Positions 35,418-44,930 of a stretch of DNA of 64,000 nucleotides are shown here, piece after piece (position 1 is the stretch's first letter; each line of letters opens with the position of its first letter). The notes below the pieces were generated by a model, which worked only from the letters and a program-made list of their open reading frames with translations, did not search any database and was not told the DNA's origin. Source of the stretch: Paramacrobiotus metropolitanus (lineage: Eukaryota; Tardigrada; Eutardigrada; Parachela; Macrobiotidae); assembly GCF_019649055.1 (NCBI RefSeq), contig NW_026570223.1, positions 310,001 to 374,000 of the forward strand, in the 5' to 3' direction. The translations under genes and the position numbers were made by a program.

Positions 35418-36323
35418 GTTCTGACTGCTACGTTGTGAGTCCGCTGTTCCGTTGTCTGTGGTGTACTGACAGTGTAACTTGCTTTTACTCATAACCGCAG
35501 GATTTATCAACAAAAAGGGGATGCTGATTGCTGGATTATCAGAAAATTATAATAACTTGTTGTTTGGGAAATCAGGTACTGAAATTTAGAAGTACTTTGT
35601 GTTGTGTGCCGTAGCCGCCGGTGTGGTAGCTACGTGCATGGAAACGCTGTGCTGCGGTGCAGTGTTTGATTTCTGTAAAAATGATTTCAAAATCATTTTG
35701 ATTCTGCAGACCATTTTGACTCTGCAGTCGGAGCGGTAATTACGATTATTGTTTGATTTTGATAACTGAATGTTTATAATCCAGTTTAGATTCCAATCAA
35801 TCATCCGGAAGTTAATCTTGGATGATACTGGTTACGTTTTGTTTGATCACTGCTAAGAACCATGCTATCGTATTGGTTCTTGTGAACTGTTTGTGATTGA
35901 CTGTGTTTTATCGTTTGACTGCAGGTGCAAACTTGCAGTGGGGGTAATTGCCAGTAATTAGTGGAATTAAATATCCACTTTTTGGGGCACTGAAGATGCT
36001 GATTAACGAACGGTATTCATTCGTTTTAATCTGTGTTGTTGATTGATTGGCGGTAGCCAGTGTTTGTCAGAATGGCTGCCATTTCTGATGTGTCTGGCCT
36101 GACGGTTTGTGGAACGAGGAACTTCGGAGGACTTGGACGGAACACCAACTTCATCAACTTGGACCTCCATTCGAACCCCCGTCACACCCCGGATTCCACG
36201 CGCGAATGATGAAACGGATCCTCCAGGATTACGGTACTTCCTGGATTTGATTTTCTTTGATTTTGGTTTTTGTTTGTTTGTTTGCTTTGATTAACGCGGA
36301 CGTTAATTCTGTAGCAGTGGGGA
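35418..36323 (+). other. Noncoding 3' internal region of the LTR element with polypurine tract
   Basis: About 900 bp without a credible frame. It contains one more CTTGCAGTGGGGG at 35932-35944, besides two inside the ORF (34974 and 35039), and the tract GCAGTGGGGA next to the 3' LTR. Confidence 0.6.
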
Positions 36324-36784
36324 TACGCGCTATGCATAGATTGCGCGTATTACGTACGTACGTGTTACGACGTACGTGTTGTCTGTTCCGTTACGTACGA
36401 TGTGCTGTTCTTATCTAACGCATTTGATCGCTAATTGGATCCACGATTCTGGTTTAACTGATGAGTCTGAAGTTTCTAACTTCAACTAAATCTGTGAGCT
36501 TGTTTCTAGCTGAAAGGTCGTGTGACTCTAGGTTAGAAGGAAGTTCATATCTCGTTCTGTTCTGTTCTGTTTGTTCGTTCGTTCGGTTTGGTGATTAAAC
36601 ATTTGGGAAGTTCCTGAGTGTTTTGGTTTCGGTAACTTTCGTTAGGCACAGCAATCCGCTCGTACCTAGCGGAAGTAAGCAGTAGTACCACTTACGGAGT
36701 CCAGAGCATATTCCCACTCTACCGATTGAGTAGGTTTGGTCATCTAGTGCGGTTGTCGCGGTGCGACTTCCGCATAGCATGTCA
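36324..36784 (+). repeat. 3' LTR
   Basis: 461 bp, identical to the 5' LTR apart from one base missing at its start. Followed by ATAC, also present before the 5' LTR. Confidence 0.9.
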
Positions 36785-37995
36785 ATACGTGTCTAACGAA
36801 CTGAAGAATTTAATTTAAGTTTTCCAAAAATCCCTTTTCCAAAATATTAATGTACAATGCCGCATCTACAGTATAGAGCATATGTGATCATATCCCGGAT
36901 TGGCAATTTTTTCGACCGGCGCGTCTTTTTTCTCAAAGCATTCTGAAATCCATTTTCGGATACATTTGCCGGTATATGATGTCTCTGCGGGGCTTCTTTT
37001 GTGGAAAAGGTCATATGCAAATGCCGCAGCAAACGGCAACAAATAATTTAACTTATTATTTTATTAAAAGTTACAAAAAATTTTGTTGTGGTATGCGGAG
37101 TCAAACGTGGTGTGCGAAAGGTGGTATTAGAAGTCTAAGGTGGTGTGAAAGGTGGTATAAAGGTGGTATGCGGAGCCTTCACCATAAATGTTTGTGTAAG
37201 TAATGTTAATGTTGCGTATACGGTATAAACTATCAAAGTACTTATTGTAACAGCATAGCCATACAGATGAGATTCGGCAACAAAGACAATCGCACCCGCC
37301 CGTGGAATCACTAAATTTAAAACTGATCAAACCGCTTCGACGGGCAGCTACTTTATCTGCAGATCTTGCAGTCCCCGTTTCCCCACAGGGAATGTGGGCT
37401 CTTTGAAAATCTTCTTTCCCCCGTTTAATTTTCTTCCTCGAAACTGACTTTCGGTGAAAAATTCAAAAGCTCGCCAATGACATACGTAAAGGTTTGAATT
37501 TAATTCCGTGTAGTGCTTAGCGGAATTGTCAGAACTGCGTTTCTGGCTGTCTCACAGCCTCTCACTCTGTTGGACACAGTGGTGGAGTGGTTGGGTTTGC
37601 AGTGGTGGGTTCTTGACTTTTCCCATAGACTTCGTATGTTAAACATTTTTGAAATTTTTTTCCAGGTCTCAAATAGTTTAGAAAAACTAACTCGTTTCTG
37701 CAAATCTATGATCGCAGCGCTATCGCATGATCCATAGACATTAAAGTTTGGTTCAGTGTATCGTTTGCAAAAGGGAGATACGAATAGAATTTTGCTAAGG
37801 CTTATGCTATTAATAATTTAATATATAGAGATATGTACAGTTTGACCTGCTGAGTCGAACTGAAACGTTAAACTTAAACTTCTAAATTTGTTATCAGGTT
37901 TTCTGTTAATACTTATATACATGTGTATATATAGCATATAAACAGTCACGTTGCCATTATCCTATTTCTGAGGTTTTCATCGTTATCATCAATTA
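36785..37995. other. Noncoding between the LTR element and gene F
   Basis: No gene. A local repeat of AAAGGTGGTRT-type words lies at about 37105-37175. This stretch and 30801-31685 together separate gene F from its probable 3' flank. Confidence 0.4.
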
Positions 37996-39425
37996 CTATG
38001 ACCAGTATCTGTATGCCAACATATTGGCCATGCTGGGTACGGGGAACGGCTTTTCGTCGTCCGCAGAGGGCGGTGGCAGGAGCGGACAGTTTTGTCCACG
38101 GGGACCGTTGCATTTGAAGGCCTCCTCGATGGCATGAGTTTGCTCATCAGAAATTTGTTGGGTCTCACGTCCGCACTTGTCAGCCACTTCCGTTCCAGTG
38201 CAGGTTTTATGGGATTTGATACTACTGCAATTGCAAAATACGTTACGATTTTAGTTTATAAATTTGACAAACTGCGTAATCTTTATCGTAACCTTTATCG
38301 TTCTTTATCGTAATCTTTATCCTTTATCGTTTTACAAATTTAAAAATATAGTGAAGTACTTTAAATCTGGCAAGGTTATTTTCGTCGAAAGTTTGAATTG
38401 CTTTCTTATCAGTATTACTCCAGTTTATTACGTACCTCGATTTTTACTTATTTTGACGTATCATGATTTAGTGAAGAATCTGCTCGTTTACCAGCATATT
38501 TGCTTAAAAATTTTCCCGTTGCGCCATCCAGCCCAATTATCCTCTTTCTCCAAACCCAGGCGAAACGAAAGAGTGCCGCAAGCGCGTGCTTTGGAGCCAC
38601 TGGTCTGGTTGAGTGTCTTGCCGCACTGCATCAAGGTGTTGAATTTGCTGTAAAGATCCGGACGGTCACAGACATCCATCAGTCGTACCACAGTGGCAGT
38701 GAATTCGTGAAAATCGGTTACATCACGCGGAACGCACTGACCGAGGGCGATTTTCACACAGGCTAAGGCTTCCTTGGTAACTCTGCCAAAAACAGAATAA
38801 ACAGAAAAAGTAAATAATCACACAGAAGACTTATTACTGTCTAGTTTCTTTCTTTTTAAAATTCAGTTATCGTTTTTTCTTTAAACGCGTTTTAATAAAA
38901 TTGTGATATTGTTAATTCTTAAAGTTTAGTTATCGTTTTTAAATTCAGTTATCGTTCGTTCTCATCTTTGAGAATTAACAATAGCACAATTTTAATAAAA
39001 CGCGTTTATCATCCTGGTTAAGCTAAACTAGTAAATAAGACTTTTTAGGTAATTCATACAGAGAGACAGAGTACAACTCTAGAAAAATTTATGGCCGTTA
39101 GCTGTACAGTACTTTTATAGTTAAAAAGTTATCGTACTGTTACTGTAACGAGTCGTACATATACCGGCTAAAATATTGTATTAATATCCACGCGGAAAAG
39201 CGGTTCAGGATACCTGCAGAGGCTTCTCAGCTGCGGCTCCGTCACATCCATTCCTGCTTGCAGCTTGGCCAAATAATCGTGACCTTCCGGTCCCATGGCG
39301 TACGTCTGCATGGTCATCCCGCACGGCGCGAAGGTGCTGGCGTCGCAGGTATCCAGCGCCACTGGATTGGCGGCAACGTAGCTGGCAATGGCCAACAATC
39401 CCGCAATAACACCGGCAAACATCAT
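37996..39425 (-). CDS. Gene F: small secreted cysteine-rich protein, truncated tail
   Basis: Exons 39214-39425, 38492-38782 and 37996-38224 give 243 aa; phase 2 introns. Signal peptide MMFAGVIAGLLAIASYVAA. It is the closest paralogue of E: CVPRDVTDFHEFTATVVRLM, VCDRPDLYSKF, LNQTSGSKARAC, and EAFKCNGPRGQNCPLLPPP. Differences: one extra residue in exon 1 (MGPEGHDYLAKL), 7 codons missing in exon 2 (LEKEDNWAGW where E has a longer GMEQAKASGQSG segment), and a C-terminus that leaves the family after MANML to end AYRYWS, without the Gly/Pro tail. The 3' flank of E is also absent here. Still an open frame, but it may be decaying. Confidence 0.75.
38882..39008. repeat. Inverted repeat in intron 1 of gene F
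   Basis: Two 38-bp arms starting TAAACGCGTTTTAATAAAAT and ending in the inverse order, with about 51 bp between that repeats TTCAGTTATCGTT. Absent from the same intron of E; probably a small mobile element or a hairpin duplication. Confidence 0.75.
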
Positions 39426-40777
39426 TTTGCTCTTCTCTGTCTAGCAAAAGGTTACGAACAGATTAACAGCGTGCAGAATTGATGGACTGAATGTTTCAAC
39501 AGCGGAAATTTATGGTTTTTATGGGCGATACAGGGTTTGGGCGAGGCACACCTTGTTTTGCCGCGTTACATGCAGGATCGTTGATCGTGTGATAAAAGTG
39601 CCAGTTACATCATTTTGCTTTGATAGGTTCGCCGTACATTTCGTTATCCATCTGGAAATGGCTGCCTGATTTCTGCGTACAATCAGACAATATGCATATC
39701 TGGTGCATTATTTGCCGATGACCAGTGATAAGTATGCGGTAGTGTTTCCATAAATTTGCTTCCGAACCCATTAATGAAATACTTACTACTCTAGTTGACT
39801 TATGTACATACGAAGAAAAGTTAGTGCAGTCTTATGGGACATTTGCTCAGTAAGATTCATACTGAGCAAATCAACCACAACATCCAATGACCCAATCGTA
39901 CATTAACAATGCCGGGCAGGGTTCTTTCTATACGCACGATTTCCTCAAAATGGTATTTATTGACAAAACATCATTAACTAATATCAAAATAAACAGTAGC
40001 ATTACGTACTTACGAGAACGCAACCAGAAAATATCATAATGTTCATGTCGTCTTCTCTAGTCGCCAAGAAAACGAACTGTCGATTTTGGTCGTTGGAATA
40101 GGTGAAAACATAAATTATACAGCATCGATATTCTTATAACTGTCTGCACAATTTTTATGGCTTATCTTGTCTATCTATCTATGAGAAAGCGTATGCAGCG
40201 TACAGTCGTTGAACTTGACCTCGCAGAAATTATCGATAGTCGGACTTGGAACTGGACTTTGACGTACTGCAAAAGGTTTGGCGTCGTCATATCAGCGGCT
40301 GAAGCGCTGTTCAACCGCCGATACCGCCTTGAAGTTGCAACTAATAGTATACTTACAACTTTTGTGCTTTCAAATTTCAAACTGCTTGCAACGCGAAAAG
40401 AAAAAAACGGTGACCGTAGATCATTTTCACCACTATTAAACGGAACAAGTCAAATTTTTCCCAGTAATTTACCTTTTGACCTAAGCATTGGAAACAATTC
40501 GTATTCAGTTGAAAGTTGAAACTATAAGCACCGAAACACATTGCTCGTACTATGCGTATATAATTAGTCGTATTTTGTACAGATTAAAACACTGTAAATA
40601 CGCGCTTCGAACAGCTAAACCCACGAGAGGAGTTTAACATTTCATAAACTCATAGCCTCGAGTTCTAGGCTAAAATGTACGGGACTTGGTCGGGGACGGC
40701 CGCCGGAAAAGAAGCAATTCCGAATTGCATGACGGGTTGCTGATATCAGGCATCACCGCATCAGTGTCATGTACTGA
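39426..40777 (-). other. Upstream region of gene F, homologous to the regions upstream of E and H
   Basis: Noncoding. The plus-strand frame at 40157-40519 is not preserved in the homologous H copy (43500-43780), which argues against a gene. The homology with H continues to about 40740 (GGGTTGCTGATAT against GTGTTGCTGATAT at 43945). Confidence 0.6.
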
Positions 40778-40815
40778 TGTACAGTTTCCTCGTTATTCGC
40801 AGTTGGCGGGTGATG
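40778..40815 (-). pseudogene. Scrap of family exon 3
   Basis: The minus strand reads PPTANNEET, matching PPPTAEDD in exon 3 of E/G and the longer scrap at 43953-44020. Only some 30 bases are left. Confidence 0.45.
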
Positions 40816-41448
40816 CCAGTTTTATTTGGATTTTGGCACAGTCATGAGTATTATACGGTGTTTTTTTGTGAACCACTCATCCGAAACATACAAATATTTT
40901 GTTCCACAAAAATGTTTTTAATAGGGTTTAATAGAGCAGAATTTTATTCCACCGGGTAATTAACTCATAAATTCTTATACTGCAGTTCGAAATATAATTG
41001 GTTTCCATTAGAAAATTTAATTTTCTGTCAGATCCGAAGAATGCCCATAAATTTTTTTGTAAGCGACAAAGGTGCATTGCATCGCGCGCAACTTCCTTGA
41101 GCATGTCACAGTAGTATCATATAACGAGTACAAGCCGGAACTACAGCCCTACAGCAAGCATCACAACAGTATTTTCCAGGATGTTCGGTTACACTGGTGG
41201 TCCATTGGGACCGAAACCATTGGGTCTGCCCCTACCCGGCGCGGGGAGCATGTCGCTCACATTGGATACATCCAGTTCCTTGTTGAGCATCCTGACACAC
41301 TGCATCAAAATAGCCAGTTTGCGTCATTTGTATTAGTGTCCATCGCGCAGGCACTTTTATGTGTGGTGGCTGTTGGCTATTGCCAAATAAGAACTTCAAG
41401 TAAATTTGCTGCAGAGATCCGGACGGGCGCAGACATCCGTCAGTTGTA

Positions 41449-42559
41449 CAGAGGGTGATTTTGCAATATACTTCCACTTTCTTTATGAATTTATTGTCAT
41501 CCTCTCCGTGCATGTTTTATTCTTAGAGCGGTTAATTTTGAAAGCCCTTTCTTTTAGCGATCATAACAAATTTATTTTAAGAAATAGAAAACAGTTTAGC
41601 ATACGGTGGGATTTTGCAAACCGACAAAGGTCTGTGCCCAACACTGTAACAATTCGCAAAACGTTTTGCAATGCCTTCCATTAAAAATTTGCTACAAAAT
41701 CGTCATCAATTCATAATCTATGGGTGCCAGGTTTAGTGAATTGTTACATCATGTGGCCTTCAGAAAACATCTGGCTTCGTGAGATTTTAGGCACTGGTAC
41801 GTTGTGTTAGCTTCGTGAACTGGAAGATAGTCATTTCAACTGTTTCCCTTGCGTTCCTCCCCGGGCCGCAAATCCAGATTCTCCTGAGAAGTTTTTTAAG
41901 CGACTTTTTAGTATAGCAATCTACGGCGGTTTTAACACTGGGAGGGGCCACATGCACTGCATTATTGTCCCGGTAAATAATTTCGGAAAACAAACATCAT
42001 TCGTTTTCGTTTTTTTTTATCAAATTTTGATTTTTTATTATTACGATAATTAAAAGTGGCAGCACAGAATTTCGTGTCTCCCGTCCGAATAAAGAAGCTA
42101 CATCTGCGCCTCACCGATTGCGACGGTCTATTTCAAATTCCAGAAAATAAGGAAACTGGCAAAAAGATTTTCTCGTCAAAAATTTGTTCCAGTTTCAAAA
42201 ACTGGGCGTTCCACTTTAAAATCACTTGAGTGCCACTTACTTCGTTTTTAGAATTCAACTAATGATGAATTATCAAACACATATTGAAGTATTTTTAAGT
42301 GACAAGAAGTGAAGGAAAGAACAAGGGAGGGAATTACAGCTTAGGACAAAAAAGACGCATAATCCCACCAACAGCATTGCGAATGCATGCAGCGCAGTGC
42401 GCTGTACGGCTCACTTGTCAGCTAAAATACCCAGTTGTCGTAAAAATGCACTTGCCACATGCGTACGGATATCTGGGTGTGGGGTTATGCGTCTTTTTTG
42501 TCCTAAGCTGTACTGCAACTTTGTGTCCGTGCTGGAAGCTATTGCGAAATCACCCTCAG
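41449..42559. mobile_element. Tc1/mariner-like element inserted in exon 2 of pseudogene H
   Basis: 1111 bp with 20-bp inverted ends CAGAGGGTGATTTTGCAATA and TATTGCGAAATCACCCTCAG, flanked by TA (41447-41448 and 42560-42561). Removing it restores the order of exon 2. The size fits Tc1/mariner. A minus-strand piece near 41930-41985 reads YRDNNAVHVAPPSVK, faintly like the D-N-x-x-x-H block of Tc1 transposases, but the frame is broken and I cannot confirm a transposase. A second, smaller element is nested inside. Confidence 0.75.
42337..42510. mobile_element. Nested 174-bp MITE with TA target site
   Basis: Ends CAGCTTAGGACAAAAAAGAC and the exact inverse, TA on both sides (42335-42336 and 42511-42512). 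The inverted arms continue for about 35 bases (GCATAAYCCCACM). It lies within the element 41449-42559, so it inserted later. Confidence 0.9.
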
Positions 42560-43952
42560 TACGACACCGGCAGCGAATTCGTGTACATTGGTAACATCAG
42601 GCTTTCGTTCCTTTTCGTGTTAGTTGAAATTATCGCATTTCTTTCTCATTTTAAAAAAAATAGAATGTCGTAATTTTGTCACAATGTGTTTATCGTCCTA
42701 GTTAACCTGTTTCTTCCTAACAGGTTAACACCAGCAAACACTATTTTAATTCTCAGGCTAGCAAAGGTCATAAATAGTTTAACGGAAGAATGCAGCGTGC
42801 CGAAATCGATAGACTGAAGGTTTTAACAGCGGCAATTTATGGTTTTACAGGTTATATGTTGTTTGAGCGAAGCACGCCTTGTACTTGACAATCGCTTGCC
42901 ATAGTACCGTCTGTTGTGCGATAAAAACACCAGTTGCAACATTTTGCATTATGCATGTTCGCCGTGCATTCCGTAATCCATCTGGAAATGTCTGCCTGTT
43001 TTCTGTGTACAATACATCTATTGTAAACACATCCAGATAAATCATAAATATATACTATACTGTTGTTTCCATAAATCTGGTTCTGCTTTAAAGAAAATTA
43101 ATAGTGCTCTCGTTAACCGAAATCTGTACGTGTAATACAGTATTCGAAAATGCATTAGACGTAAAAAAGGTAGTTCAACTTACGTGAGTTTTGCAAATTT
43201 TTTATTTTTCTAACCAACTACAACACCCCATTACCTAATCAATCATTATCAGTGCAGGGTAGGGTTTTTTATATCTGCGATTTCTTCCAAATAATAAATT
43301 AACAAAACAATAATTTTTATTACTGAATGGATAATATTATAGCCACCGAGAAAAATAACCAGAAAGCCATACTACCACAAGTTTGTGCCGTTTGCTCCGA
43401 TAGCCAAGAAACCGGAGTGTCAGTTTTAGGTGCTCGAAATATCTGGTGAAAACATAAACTGAGTATTTCTGTTTAGTGTTTATTCTGATTTTACCGCTGA
43501 ATTTTTGCTGTTTCTATGAGGACGCGCATACAGTAGTTGAACTTGACCTTGTAGAAATTATCGACAATCACATTCTGTGTTGAACTTGCGCACTGAAAGG
43601 CTCACGGTGGTTGTAATCAGCGGTCAAAGTGCTGTTCTACCTGCTGGTACCGCGTTGGTTTTACATACAATTACCACAATTTTTGTGCGTCCGCATTTTA
43701 AACTGCATTCGGAGTGTAAAGAGAAAGTAGTGGAAGCAATCCGTATTCAGTATCAGCACCGAATCACATTTCTCGTATGACTGCATTTACAAAATAGAAG
43801 ACTGTAAATCCACGCTTCGAACAGCTGAAGAAATTAACGGGAAAAGTTTGACATTTCACACCCCCGCAGCCCCGATAAAATGCAGCGGGAACTATGTCGC
43901 CGGGCGGCCGTCGGAAACGAAACTATCCCGAATTTCACAACGTGTTGCTGAT

Positions 43953-44020
43953 ATTGTAGTTTCCTCGTTATTCGCAATTGACGGTGGCAGATCAGGGCAG
44001 TTCTGGGCCTCTGATGCCAG
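43953..44020 (-). pseudogene. Exon 3 remnant of another family copy
   Basis: The minus strand reads AQNCPDLPPSIANNEE, aligned with GQNCPxLPPPTAEDD of E and G. It follows directly on the upstream block of H, as the scrap at 40778 follows that of F, so each duplicated unit carries the end of the next one. Confidence 0.65.
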
Positions 44021-44025
44021 GGGCT

Positions 44026-44591
44026 GTTACTCTTTAAAGAGTAACGTTCTCTTCATCGTTGTGCAGGATAACAACAAATTGGTCGTCTCCACAAAGATGT
44101 AGAGGGCGTCATTCACGATCTATATATCAGGTTTCCTCTATTCTGGTTGGACCGGCTTTATGACGCTCCGACATCAGAAGTACTGTTGTGTCCTGTTCAT
44201 CGGTCAAGCTGTGTTTATCATTTCCATGCATTTTTTCCAATTGTTTTTGTCCAGTTCATTCGGGATATTTCATACGCATGTGTTTCAAATGTTTTTTATG
44301 GATTTACAGCATACTGAACATAGCGGCGCTGGCTGCAGAATTTCTGGAGGCCAGTATGTCAGGTTTTTGGTATTTTGGTACAGTATTGTCATTAAAGTCG
44401 GTATTTCCGGGCTGTGCCGTCGTAGACTGGAGCCACAGGCCACGCAAGACCACCAGAAGTTATTTTTTTACCACACAGGTACGAGCAACTGTTCATTTTC
44501 ACTGAATTATTATGTCCTGCACTTTGCCTAGTATTGTATTTATTATATTATATTTGATCATAATCACAATAATGTAACCAGTTGGTGTACG
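44026..44591. other. Noncoding spacer
   Basis: Begins with a perfect 20-bp palindrome, GTTACTCTTTAAAGAGTAAC (44026-44045). No supported gene. Confidence 0.4.
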
Positions 44592-44930
44592 GTCGCAGAC
44601 TCGCATGTCACCAGCAGCTCGAAGAAACCTGGACACGCTGATCAGCTTGCAGAAAATTCCAAACGCCGGACATATTCGTTTGTGGAAAATGGAAACTTTT
44701 TTTATCCTTTAGTGATAGAGACGTTGGGAGTGTTTGGCCCCGCTTTCAGTGAACTGTTGCATTTCATGGGCCGTAAAATTGGAGACTTAACTGGAGAAGC
44801 GCGTTCTACTGCTTTCCTTAAGCAGCGTTTCAGCCTGGCTGTTGTTAAAGGAAATGCCACGGCTGTTTTGAGCACGTTACCTTTTAACCCAAGACAAGAT
44901 AGAGATTTTGGTTGTTTTTTTAATGTTTAA
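44592..44930 (+). mobile_element. 3' end of a non-LTR retrotransposon ORF
   Basis: Plus-strand frame with VADSHV, LAENSKRRTYSF, FFYPLVIETLGVFGP, GEARSTAFLKQRFSLAVVKG and NATAVLSTL, in the same order as at 28925-29337 (minus). It ends in TAA at 44928-44930. Upstream parts (PD motif, zinc motif, RT) are absent, as expected for 5' truncation. The remaining frame is uninterrupted. Confidence 0.75.

Larger units (their letters stand above)
31686..36784 (+). mobile_element. Ty3/gypsy-type LTR retrotransposon, non-autonomous, very young
   Basis: 5.1 kb with LTRs at 31686-32147 and 36324-36784. The LTRs read the same base for base from ACGCGCTATGC to GCATGTCA, with only a 1-base difference at the very 5' end. 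ATAC flanks both sides (31682-31685 and 36785-36788), a likely target duplication. Directly after the left LTR comes TGGCGCCCACC, a tRNA primer-site type start, and GCAGTGGGGA precedes the right LTR as polypurine tract. The single long ORF encodes Gag plus the integrase zinc finger; protease, RT, RNase H and the integrase core are missing. The element can move only with enzymes from a relative. LTR identity means insertion was recent. Confidence 0.9.
41185..43440 (-). pseudogene. Pseudogene H: broken copy of the E/F gene unit
   Basis: Upstream DNA at 42740-43440 matches that of E and F. Exon 1 keeps only about 17 bases (42728-42744), with the initiator changed (ATAGTG for ATGATG). Exon 2 survives in three pieces: 42560-42605 (CGGCAGCGAATTCGTG.ACAT), 41398-41448 (GATCCGGACGGGCGCAGAC) and 41283-41315 (TTGAGCATCCTGACACACTG). 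Exon 3 survives only as its Gly/Pro tail at 41190-41278, joined directly to exon 2 by a deletion that removed intron 2. A Tc1/mariner-like element interrupts exon 2. The gene cannot make the protein. Confidence 0.85.

Noticed and set aside
40157-40519. 120-codon plus-strand frame upstream of gene F
   Set aside because: The homologous DNA upstream of pseudogene H (43500-43780) has stops and shifts in that frame, and the sequence is shared flank; not coding.
41787-41993. Possible Tc1 transposase fragment (YRDNNAVHVA) on the minus strand
   Set aside because: Only one short block resembles the DDE/D domain and the expected SPDLNPIE-type block does not follow; not called as a gene.
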